Below are positions 36,832 to 44,235 of a stretch of 64,000 bases of DNA, piece by piece. The notes beneath the pieces are model-generated. The model was not told the origin of the DNA. It did no database searches and saw only the letters and a list, made by a program, of their open reading frames with translations. The translations under genes and the position numbers were made by a program. How positions within the stretch are numbered: position 1 is the first letter of the stretch; the number at the start of each line of letters is the position of its first letter. The stretch spans positions 806,001 through 870,000 of the forward strand of contig JAJCZU010000002.1 in NCBI GenBank assembly GCA_029262235.1, given 5' to 3'. Source of the stretch: Candidatus Eiseniibacteriota bacterium. Lineage in GTDB: Bacteria > Orphanbacterota > Orphanbacteria > Orphanbacterales > Orphanbacteraceae.

Positions 36832-37730
36832 TTCACGGCATCGTCAATCTGAACAAGCCGAGCGGGTGGACGTCGCATGACGCCGTCGCCAAGGCGCGCG
36901 GTCTCTTCGGCCAGCAGCGCATCGGTCACGCCGGCACACTCGACCCGAACGCGACGGGCGTTCTCATCCTGTGCCTCGGGAAGGCGACGAAGCTGAGCCG
37001 CTATTTCATGCGTCTCGAAAAGGAGTATCACGGCTTCTTTTCGTTCGGAAAGACGACGGATTCTCAGGACGCCGACGGAAAAGTGCTCGAAGAGCGGGAC
37101 GCCTCGCACGTGACCGCCGAACGGATCGAGGAGCTGCTTCCGCGCTTTACGGGCGAGATCATGCAGACGCCGCCCATGGTTTCCGCGGTGAAAGTAAACG
37201 GCAAACGGCTCTACGCGCTTGCCCGCGAAGGGAAGAGCGTGGACCGCGAAGCCCGCAAGATCGAAGTGCGCGGGTTCGACCTCGTGAAATACGAGGCCCC
37301 GGTCGCCGAGGTGCGCGTAGTCTGCTCGAAGGGGACGTACGTCAGAACGCTCGCGGCCGATCTCGGCGAGGAACTCGCGTGCGGCGCATTTCTTCAGAAC
37401 CTGACGCGTACGCGCATCGGACCGTACCGCGTCCAGGATGCATTCACGATGGAGGATCTCGCACGCGCTTCGGAAGAAGGCGATCTATCGCCTGTTTTCA
37501 CGCCGCTCGACGAGGCAATCGAACACCTGCAGCCGGCCATCCTGCGTCAACACGCGACCCGCTACGGTCTGCCCCCGCTTCCGAAGACGCTCGCGAGCGT
37601 GGAGCCGCTCGACCGCACCCCCGAGCAGGGCGACTTCCTGCAGGTCCGCGATCCGAAGGGACGCGCGATCGGCGTTGTCGAAGTGGACGGCGAGATGGGC
37701 CAGCTCCGCAAGGTGTTCGTTACCGGGTGA
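36828..37730 (+). CDS. truB: tRNA pseudouridine(55) synthase TruB
   Basis: Makes pseudouridine at tRNA position 55. The 300-residue protein has NKPSGWTSHDAVAKAR, GHAGTLDPNATGVL with the catalytic Asp, KEYHGFFSFGKTTDSQDADG, QTPPMVSAVKVNGKRLYALAREG and the KGTYVRTLAADLG stretch, then a PUA-like end. TTG 36828 overlaps the rbfA stop. The end abuts ribF (TGATG). Confidence 0.96.
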   Translation: MIHGIVNLNKPSGWTSHDAVAKARGLFGQQRIGHAGTLDPNATGVLILCLGKATKLSRYFMRLEKEYHGFFSFGKTTDSQDADGKVLEERDASHVTAERIEELLPRFTGEIMQTPPMVSAVKVNGKRLYALAREGKSVDREARKIEVRGFDLVKYEAPVAEVRVVCSKGTYVRTLAADLGEELACGAFLQNLTRTRIGPYRVQDAFTMEDLARASEEGDLSPVFTPLDEAIEHLQPAILRQHATRYGLPPLPKTLASVEPLDRTPEQGDFLQVRDPKGRAIGVVEVDGEMGQLRKVFVTG

Positions 37731-38728
37731 TGAAAGTCCTGATCGCGAGTGAAAATACCCGTGCCCCCGCCGTCATGCAGGGCGCGGTCGCTACAATCGG
37801 CACATTCGACGGTGTCCATTGCGGGCATCAGGTCCTGATCGACTCGGCCGTGAATCTCGCCAGGGAGAGGGGCCGCCGATCCGTCGTCATCACGTTCGAA
37901 CCGCATCCCCGCTCCGTGCTTCCCGATTCCCGTTCCCCCGAACTTCTGACGACCTACCACGAGAAGCTGGCCATGATCGCGTCGCGCGGGGTCGACTGTA
38001 CGCTCGTCGTACCGTTCGATCGCGCCCGCTCGCTTCAGGACCCTGACGATTTCGTCGAGAAAACTGTCCACGGACTTCTCCGGCCCGAACACGTCTTCGT
38101 CGGCTACGATTTTCACTTCGGGCGCGACCGCTCCGGGGATGCTGCCCTGCTGACCAGACGCGGGGCCGCGCTCGGTTTCGGCGTTTCGACGGTCGGGCAG
38201 GTCGCGATCGACGGCCAGGCGGTCAAGTCGACTGCCATCCGTGAATGGCTTCGAACGGGCCACGTGCAGGAGGCGTCCCGGGCGCTCGGACGTTTCTACA
38301 GCCTGTCGGGCCTGGTGGTGGCCGGAGCCGGCCGCGGGAGGACGCTTGCTGCGAGAACGGCGAATCTCGGCCATCTTCCGGTCGAAAAGCTGCTTCCCGG
38401 CAAGGGTGTCTATGCGCTCTTCGTACAATGCGCCGGAGGGGTTCACCAGGGGGTGGCGAATCTGGGCAACCGGCCCACATTCGTGGACGACGGGGCTACG
38501 CTGCTCGAGACGCACCTGCTCGACTGGGAGGGGGATCTGACCGGCAGCAGGATGACGGTCCACTTCGTCCGCTATCTGCGTCCCGAGAGGAAATTCGACA
38601 CCCCGGACGAACTCGCTGCCCAGATCCGCGAGGATGCCCGGGCGGCCGCGGATTATCTTGACATTTCCGATCAAACATTTATCTTTACAGCCGAATCTCA
38701 GTTTGATAGCCTTCGAACAGATGGATAG
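37730..38728 (+). CDS. ribF: bifunctional riboflavin kinase/FAD synthetase
   Basis: Turns riboflavin into FMN and FAD. The 332-residue protein has the adenylyltransferase domain (GTFDGVHCGHQVLID, TFEPHPRSVL, VGYDFHFGRDRSG, TAIREWLRTG) and the flavokinase domain (GRGRTLAARTANLG, KGVYALF, GVANLGNRPTF, ETHLLDWEGDLTG). ATG 37730 shares a base with the truB stop; a longer open frame upstream is the truB shadow. The 3' end carries the rpsO promoter. Confidence 0.96.
   Translation: MKVLIASENTRAPAVMQGAVATIGTFDGVHCGHQVLIDSAVNLARERGRRSVVITFEPHPRSVLPDSRSPELLTTYHEKLAMIASRGVDCTLVVPFDRARSLQDPDDFVEKTVHGLLRPEHVFVGYDFHFGRDRSGDAALLTRRGAALGFGVSTVGQVAIDGQAVKSTAIREWLRTGHVQEASRALGRFYSLSGLVVAGAGRGRTLAARTANLGHLPVEKLLPGKGVYALFVQCAGGVHQGVANLGNRPTFVDDGATLLETHLLDWEGDLTGSRMTVHFVRYLRPERKFDTPDELAAQIREDARAAADYLDISDQTFIFTAESQFDSLRTDG
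38658..38685 (+). promoter_or_regulatory. sigma-70 promoter for rpsO inside the ribF 3' end
   Basis: Consensus TTGACA at 38658-38663, 16-base spacer, TATCTT at 38680-38685, giving an rpsO leader of about 115 bases. Confidence 0.6.
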
Positions 38729-38748
38729 ATGCGCCCGAACTGTTAATC

Positions 38749-38779
38749 GCTTAACTTTTTGATTTTACGGAAGTTAGGC
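38749..38779 (+). promoter_or_regulatory. stem-loop in the rpsO leader
   Basis: GCTTAACTT (38749-38757) pairs with AAGTTAGGC (38771-38779) around a 13-base loop, 12 bases before the Shine-Dalgarno. It could be the S15 autoregulatory site; this is inference from position. Confidence 0.4.
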
Positions 38780-38805
38780 CGCGGGACGCCGCAGGAGAAT
38801 TGATT

Positions 38806-39075
38806 TTGACACTCTCTAAGGAATCGAAAAAAGAGATCATCGGCACGTACAAGACCCACGATTCGGACTCCGGATCGCCTGAGGTCCAGATCGCTCTGCT
38901 TACCGAGCGTATCACCTACCTGACCGAGCATTTCAAGGTCCACAAGAAGGACCACCATTCGCGACGCGGCCTGCTTCGGCTGGTCGGACGTCGTCGGAGA
39001 CTTCTGGACTATCTCAAGTCCAACAAGATCGATCGTTATCGCACGATCGTGAAAGAGCTCGGCCTTCGCAAGTAA
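38806..39075 (+). CDS. rpsO: 30S ribosomal protein S15
   Basis: Binds 16S rRNA early in 30S assembly and usually represses its own mRNA. The 89-residue protein has the family sequence [51 protein letters not shown] 38806 is preferred over TTG 38800 because GCAGGAG at 38791-38797 then has eight-base spacing and the length is exactly that of S15. Confidence 0.97.
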   Translation: MTLSKESKKEIIGTYKTHDSDSGSPEVQIALLTERITYLTEHFKVHKKDHHSRRGLLRLVGRRRRLLDYLKSNKIDRYRTIVKELGLRK

Positions 39076-39094
39076 AGTACAGGCGAAGGCTATT

Positions 39095-39180
39095 CACCAG
39101 CCGCCCCCGCCGGTAGGACCGCAAGTGAGGTGGACTATCACTACCTCGTGTCTTTGCGGTTTGTCCGGGGTGGGGCGGTG
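39095..39180 (+). ncRNA. long RNA hairpin between rpsO and pnp (possible RNase III site)
   Basis: Nested pairing: CACC and GCCCC (39095-39107) with GGGGCGGTG (39172-39180); ACCGCAA (39118-39124) with TTGCGGT (39154-39160); GAGGT (39127-39131) with ACCTC (39143-39147). It fills the 126-base gap. In E. coli a hairpin in the same place is cut by RNase III and lets PNPase control its own mRNA. Confidence 0.65.
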
Positions 39181-39201
39181 TTTTATTGCTAGGAGAATCC
39201 C

Positions 39202-41397
39202 ATGCACGAACGTGTAAGCGTCCGTGTTGGACACAACGAACTTATCTTTGAAACAGGTAAGATCGCCAAACAGGCGAACGGGTCCATCACGGCCAGACTC
39301 GGCGACACCGTGGCATTGATCACGGCAGTCGCCACCCACCAACCGGTGGAAGATCGTGGGTTCTTCCCGTTAATGGTCGAGTATCGTGAACGCGCGTACG
39401 CCGCCGGAAAAATTCCCGGCGGCTTTTTCAAGCGCGAATCACGACCGGCCGACCGGGAAACCCTCACCGCCCGTCTCATCGACAGGCCGCTCCGTCCCCT
39501 CTTTCCGAAGGGCTTCATGCATGAAGTCCAGATCATTGCGACGGTGCTTTCGAGCGATCAGGAAAACTCAGCCGACATGCTCGCACTGAACGGCGCTTCT
39601 GCCGCGCTTGCGATCTCGTCGATCCCCACCGAAAAGACGATTGCCGCCGTTCGCGTCGGCCGCATTGACGGTGAGTTCATCCTCTTCCCGACGCTCCAGC
39701 AGCGTGAAGAGAGCGACTGCGATCTGATCGTCGCCTGTGCGCGCGATGCCGTCGTCATGGTCGAAGGCGGGGCTCAGGAGCTCCCCGAAGACACGATGAT
39801 CGAAGCGCTCGCGCTCGCTCAGGACGAAGCCATCAAAATCATCGACGCCATTGAAGAGCTGCGCGCGAAAGTGGGCAAGGAAAAATGGACCGTCGCGAAG
39901 GACGAAGCGAGAGACACAATCGCTTCGACGATCAAGCAAAAGTACGCTTCCCGTATTCGCGAAGCGAACGGCAACCCGGACAAGGCCGGCCGTCGTGAAT
40001 TGATCACGGCTCTCAAAGCCGATGTGCATGCCGAACTCGGTGCGCAGTTCCCTGATATGAAAGTTCAGATTTCGTCGGAACTGGATCATGCGATGGGCGA
40101 CGACGCGCGGAGCATCATCCTGAACGGCGACAAGCGCCTCGACGGGCGTGCGATGAACGAGATCCGTGATATTTCGTGCGAAGTGGGAACCCTCCCGCGT
40201 ACGCACGGTTCGGCTCTGTTCACCCGTGGCCAGACGCAGGCGCTCGCGACGATTACACTCGGAACGTCCGCAGACGAACAGCGCGTCGACGATATCGAGC
40301 AGGAAATCAAAAAGAAGTTCATGCTTCACTATAATTTCCCGCCGTTCTCGGTTGATGAAGTGCGGTTCCTGCGCGGCCCCGGTCGCCGGGAAATCGGTCA
40401 CGGAGCGCTCGCCGAGCGTGCACTCACCCCGCTGATTCCGGCCGAAGAAGACTTCCCGTACACGATTCGTATCGTGTCGGACATCATGGAATCGAACGGT
40501 TCTTCCTCCATGGCATCGATCTGCGGCGGTTCACTCGCCCTGATGGACGCCGGTGTCCCGATCAAAAAGCCTGTGGCCGGAATCGCCATGGGCCTGATCT
40601 CGGGCGAAGGGAAGGTCCGCGTGCTCTCCGATATCCTGGGCTCCGAAGATCACTACGGTGACATGGACTTCAAGGTTGCCGGTACACGTGAAGGCATCAC
40701 CGCCTTCCAGATGGATTGCAAGGTCGCCGGCATCGGTTTCGACGTGATCAAGCAGGCGCTCGAACAGGCGCGCGAAGGACGTTTGCACATCCTCGACAAG
40801 ATGGATGAGGCAATGACGGCGCCGCGCGAAGAGATGTCGCCTTACGCACCGCGTATTACCGCGATCACGATCGATCCGGAAAAGATCCGCGACATCATCG
40901 GCCCGGGAGGCAAAATGATCCGCAAGATCACGGAAGCCACCGGAGCGAAAATCGATATCGAGGACGACGGCACGATCAAGATCGCTTCAGTCGACGGCGA
41001 TTCGTCCGCGGCCGCGATCGAGATGATTCGCATGATCACGGCCGAGCCGGAAATCGATCAGGTGTACGAAGGAACGGTGCGACGCATTGTCCCGTTCGGC
41101 GCCTTCATCGAAATCATTCCGGGAAAAGACGGCCTGCTTCACATTTCGGAGATCGAGTATCGCCGGATCGAGCAGGTCGAGGACGTCATGAGCGAAGGCG
41201 ACAAAGTGCGCGTCAAGGTCATCGACATCGATGGCGACGGCAAGATCCGCCTGAGCAAGCGCGCTCTCGAAGAGCCGCCCCCGGGCTGGGAAGATCGCAG
41301 CAAGGATCGTGGCGGGGACCGCGGCGGAAGCCGTGATCGCGGCGGAGACCGTGGTGGACGTGGCGGCGGTGGCCGTCGACGCGAACGTTCCGCGTAA
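39202..41397 (+). CDS. pnp: polyribonucleotide nucleotidyltransferase (PNPase)
   Basis: Phosphorolytic 3'-5' exoribonuclease. The 731-residue protein has two RNase PH domains (TGKIAKQANGSITARLGDTVALITAV; RPLRPLFPKGF; the second with FTRGQTQALATITLGT, SSSMASICGGSLALMDAGVPI), a KH domain (DIIGPGGKMIRKITEATGA, about 570) and an S1 domain (VYEGTVRRIVPFGAFIEI). The tail of about 45 residues is rich in Arg-Gly-Gly and Arg-Asp, unlike most PNPases. TAGGAG at 39190-39195 precedes ATG 39202. Confidence 0.97.
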   Translation: MHERVSVRVGHNELIFETGKIAKQANGSITARLGDTVALITAVATHQPVEDRGFFPLMVEYRERAYAAGKIPGGFFKRESRPADRETLTARLIDRPLRPLFPKGFMHEVQIIATVLSSDQENSADMLALNGASAALAISSIPTEKTIAAVRVGRIDGEFILFPTLQQREESDCDLIVACARDAVVMVEGGAQELPEDTMIEALALAQDEAIKIIDAIEELRAKVGKEKWTVAKDEARDTIASTIKQKYASRIREANGNPDKAGRRELITALKADVHAELGAQFPDMKVQISSELDHAMGDDARSIILNGDKRLDGRAMNEIRDISCEVGTLPRTHGSALFTRGQTQALATITLGTSADEQRVDDIEQEIKKKFMLHYNFPPFSVDEVRFLRGPGRREIGHGALAERALTPLIPAEEDFPYTIRIVSDIMESNGSSSMASICGGSLALMDAGVPIKKPVAGIAMGLISGEGKVRVLSDILGSEDHYGDMDFKVAGTREGITAFQMDCKVAGIGFDVIKQALEQAREGRLHILDKMDEAMTAPREEMSPYAPRITAITIDPEKIRDIIGPGGKMIRKITEATGAKIDIEDDGTIKIASVDGDSSAAAIEMIRMITAEPEIDQVYEGTVRRIVPFGAFIEIIPGKDGLLHISEIEYRRIEQVEDVMSEGDKVRVKVIDIDGDGKIRLSKRALEEPPPGWEDRSKDRGGDRGGSRDRGGDRGGRGGGGRRRERSA

Positions 41398-41421
41398 CTG
41401 CCTTCATTCGATTGTATCGTC

Positions 41422-41457
41422 AAAGGGCGGCCCCGTTAACGGGCCGCTCTTTTTTTT
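41422..41457 (+). terminator. rho-independent terminator after pnp
   Basis: AAAGGGCGGCCC (41422-41433) pairs with GGGCCGCTCTTT (41441-41452), twelve pairs including one G-U, with a seven-base loop and a run of nine T. It closes the nusA-to-pnp cluster. Confidence 0.93.
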
Positions 41458-41515
41458 GCACCGAAGCAGTTCGGCTCATGACGTGTCTTGTATCTCCGTC
41501 CGGGCCTGGACTAAG

Positions 41516-42358
41516 ATGACTGTGCGGGCTCGAATTCCGAATCCGCCTTCCCGGGCGTTGCAGCGTGGAGCACTTCCGTTGAGAGCACTGGCCTACCATC
41601 AAGTCGAAAACCGTCTGGACTATTCGTGGAATACGGTATCGCCCGCAACGCTCCGGCGGCAGATGCGCATGCTGTACGCTGAGGGATTCCGCGGCGTTCC
41701 GTTCGGCGAGATCGCGTGGAGCGATTCGACGGGTTCCGATACACGCACGATCGCGGTCACGTTCGATGACGCGCTGAGCGGTGCCGTGCAGCACGCTGTT
41801 CCCGTGCTCGCGGAGTTCGGTTTCCGGGGAACGTTTTTCGTGCCGACGAAATGGGTGGGCCGCGAGAACCGCTGGGACAGTCGCTTTTCGGGACGTCGCG
41901 CCTCCCATGCCACATGGGACGAACTGCGCCTCGCCCGCGACAACGGGTGGGAGATCGCGTCCCATGGACATGGGCATCGTGATCTGACCACACTCACGGA
42001 AGCCGCCCTTGCCGCCGAATTCGAGAAGCCGATGGAGATCATCATGCGCCAGCTCCGCGTTCCGGTTCGCACGCTGTCCTATCCGTTCGGGAGGTGCGAC
42101 GATCGCGTCGCCGGGGGGGCGCACGAAGCCGGATACGAGTACGCCGCACTTTCCACTTCGCCGGATCGCGGGGAATCTTCCGTCGATCCGATGCGCGTCG
42201 GCCGTGTGTGCGTCAGGCGTTTCGATCTCGCTGTGGAATTTCGCGCGAAATGGGGCGACGGGCCGCTGCACCAGTGGCAGCGCGCCAAGGATCGGATTGC
42301 GTATTTCTGCAACGCGGGGACACCCGCGGTCTGGCAACGATGGAGCGGTACTCGATGA
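41516..42358 (+). CDS. polysaccharide deacetylase (NodB fold)
   Basis: Removes acetyl groups from an unknown N-acetylated glycan. The 280-residue protein has AYHQVENR, VTFDDALSGAVQHAVPVLAEFGFRGTFFVPTKWVG (metal and catalytic Asp pair), SHGHGHRDL (metal His pair HxxxH) and LSYPFGRCDDRV. No signal peptide is seen, so it probably acts in the cytosol or on a lipid-linked glycan. ATG 41516 is tentative. It overlaps the prenyltransferase-like gene (ATGA at 42355), so both may act on a lipid-linked product. Confidence 0.85.
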   Translation: MTVRARIPNPPSRALQRGALPLRALAYHQVENRLDYSWNTVSPATLRRQMRMLYAEGFRGVPFGEIAWSDSTGSDTRTIAVTFDDALSGAVQHAVPVLAEFGFRGTFFVPTKWVGRENRWDSRFSGRRASHATWDELRLARDNGWEIASHGHGHRDLTTLTEAALAAEFEKPMEIIMRQLRVPVRTLSYPFGRCDDRVAGGAHEAGYEYAALSTSPDRGESSVDPMRVGRVCVRRFDLAVEFRAKWGDGPLHQWQRAKDRIAYFCNAGTPAVWQRWSGTR

Positions 42359-43269
42359 AAATGCTTGATCTTTTCTTCCTGCTGCGGCCGATCGTGCTGA
42401 TTCCGTCGTGGGCGTTTCTGCTCGCGGGAGTGCTGCGCGCGTCCGAGGCTTCCGGCCAGGCGCCCCCGGCGCTCGGCGAGCTCTGGCTGCCGCTCCTGCT
42501 GTTCACGATGAGCCTGGCCGGTTCGTACGTCGTCAATCAGATCTATGATGCCGAATCCGATCGCGAGAACGGCAAGCTGTTCCTGATTTCCGAGGGCCAT
42601 GTCACCCTCCGTGCGGCGTGGACCATGGCCATCGTACTGATCGCGGGTTCCCTCGCGGGCAGTCTCGTTTTCGATCGCACCGTCCTGGTATGGACGATTC
42701 TCGCCACAGCAATCGGACTGCTCTACTCCGCGGAGCCCGCGAGGCTCAAAGCGCGCCCTGTGCTCGATCTTCTCGCGAACGCAACAGGCTATGGACTGGT
42801 GGCGTTTCTGTTCGGCTACTCCCGCGTGGCGCCGATCTCGCTGGATACGCTCGTGCTCTCCGTTCCCTACATGCTGCTCGTCGCGGCCGTGTTCGTGCAT
42901 ACGACAGTCGTGGATCGCCCGGGCGACGAGAAAGCGGGGCTGCACACGACCGCCGTACTCTTCGGCGATCGGAACACATCGTGGTTCGGACTCGCGCTGC
43001 TCCTCGGCGCGCTCGCCACAGGCTGGCTGCTCGGCGAACCGTACCCGGCCGTCGCGGCGTTCGGCGCGATCGCGTTCTTCCTGCTGTCGATTATTGATCC
43101 GGGCGCGAAGGGCTCGACGCTGAGCTATCAGTGGGGGAGTCTCGTCTTCGTGATCCTGATTATCATCAGGGTCCCGCTGTTCGGCGCACTGCTCGTACTG
43201 CTCGTGCTGCTCACACGGCTCTACTACAGATTTCGTTTCGGGATGACGTATCCGAAGCTCGACTTCTGA
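42355..43269 (+). CDS. UbiA-family prenyltransferase
   Basis: Integral membrane enzyme that attaches a polyprenyl group to an aromatic or other acceptor. The 304-residue protein has eight to nine hydrophobic segments, the first Asp-rich motif NQIYDAESDRENGK (family NDxxDxxxD; Gln replaces Asp) and the second DRPGDEKAG. Without an adjacent quinone gene the acceptor is unknown; chlorophyll/heme O/menaquinone and digeranylgeranylglyceryl-phosphate synthase types are all possible. It converges with the DUF4388 gene with nine bases between. Confidence 0.85.
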   Translation: MKMLDLFFLLRPIVLIPSWAFLLAGVLRASEASGQAPPALGELWLPLLLFTMSLAGSYVVNQIYDAESDRENGKLFLISEGHVTLRAAWTMAIVLIAGSLAGSLVFDRTVLVWTILATAIGLLYSAEPARLKARPVLDLLANATGYGLVAFLFGYSRVAPISLDTLVLSVPYMLLVAAVFVHTTVVDRPGDEKAGLHTTAVLFGDRNTSWFGLALLLGALATGWLLGEPYPAVAAFGAIAFFLLSIIDPGAKGSTLSYQWGSLVFVILIIIRVPLFGALLVLLVLLTRLYYRFRFGMTYPKLDF

Positions 43270-43278
43270 ATCGACTGA

Positions 43279-44235
43279 CTAGCGGGCGCCCAGCGCTTCC
43301 GGCTGATGCCACTCGGCCGGAGTCGCTTCGTGATCCAGCTTCTTCGCCAGCGGGAAATATTCGGGCGTAAACAGAATGTAGCGGGTGCCCCGTTCAAGGG
43401 GACGGTACTTGACGTCGACCCTGCGCAGTTCCGACAGCTGATCGACGGAGAGCAGTCCTTCATCGACCAGCGCGATCAGCGACATCGGATAGCGGTTGTG
43501 GACGACCTGATACATTTCGAGAACCATACGAAGGTTCCGCATTTCGCGTTCCGCGCTGAAGGCCGCAACGCGCGGCCCCAGAATCGGCTTTTCGAGCTCC
43601 ATCGGGTCGGGCGTGAGCAGGAAGGAACCGAGAAAAGCCAGAAACGGGATCGCGAGCAGCCCCACGCCGTGCAGGATCGCCGTCTGCGCGGACAGCACGA
43701 TCTCCTTGTTGATCGTTACGGTCTGGCCGAGCCCCGGAAAGCCCCGCGCCGCCCGCTTCTCGTCGAGCTTCTGCGCCGCTTCGAGCAGGATCGATTCCGC
43801 CTTCACGAAGCAGTCGGGACCGTAGCGTTCGACTTCCATCTCGGGCGCAAAGTCGAACCGGCCCTTCTCCCACGTGAGCACGTCCATGAGCACACTGCGG
43901 ATCAGCTCGCGACAAAGATCCGTAACCTGATCCGGCGAGATCATCTCTTCGCGCAGCAGAATCTCGACGAACGGATACTCGGCACGCGTTTCGAGTTTCA
44001 ATGCTTTCAGCGTCAAGTGTTCCGGCAGAATGCCCTTTTTGAAGATATGGGCTTTGAGCGGATCGACGGACGTGAGAGTGCGGTCCCACGTCGAAACGAT
44101 CACGCCGCGGTCGAAAACGAGCGACTGGCGCTGCTTTTCCCCGTAGATCCTCAGAATCCCCGTCTTCTCCTGAACCGCCAGGAGCTGGAGGACTTCGGTC
44201 ATGGGGAAGTCGACGAGATTGCCGCGCAGACTCAT
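43279..44235 (-). CDS. DUF4388 protein with membrane helix and pilin-like C-terminal domain
   Basis: A 318-residue protein. Residues 1-165 match DUF4388 (MSLRGNLVDFPMTEVLQLLAVQEKTGILRI, LVFDRGVIVSTWD), a domain linked to two-component and gliding/regulatory proteins. After a hydrophobic helix (about 185-215: AILHGVGLLAIPFLAFLGSFLL) comes AEREMRNLRMVLEMYQVVHNRYPMSLIALVDEGLL, the pattern of type II secretion pseudopilin spines and RYP loops. ATG 44235 follows AGGAGG and overlaps the upstream gene's stop (ATGA); a longer frame extends upstream. Function unknown. Confidence 0.75.
   Translation of the reverse strand: MSLRGNLVDFPMTEVLQLLAVQEKTGILRIYGEKQRQSLVFDRGVIVSTWDRTLTSVDPLKAHIFKKGILPEHLTLKALKLETRAEYPFVEILLREEMISPDQVTDLCRELIRSVLMDVLTWEKGRFDFAPEMEVERYGPDCFVKAESILLEAAQKLDEKRAARGFPGLGQTVTINKEIVLSAQTAILHGVGLLAIPFLAFLGSFLLTPDPMELEKPILGPRVAAFSAEREMRNLRMVLEMYQVVHNRYPMSLIALVDEGLLSVDQLSELRRVDVKYRPLERGTRYILFTPEYFPLAKKLDHEATPAEWHQPEALGAR

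Noticed and set aside
36971-37729. Open extension of the ribF frame over truB
   Set aside because: truB is fully conserved in another frame and ribF aligns from MKVLIASE at 37730.
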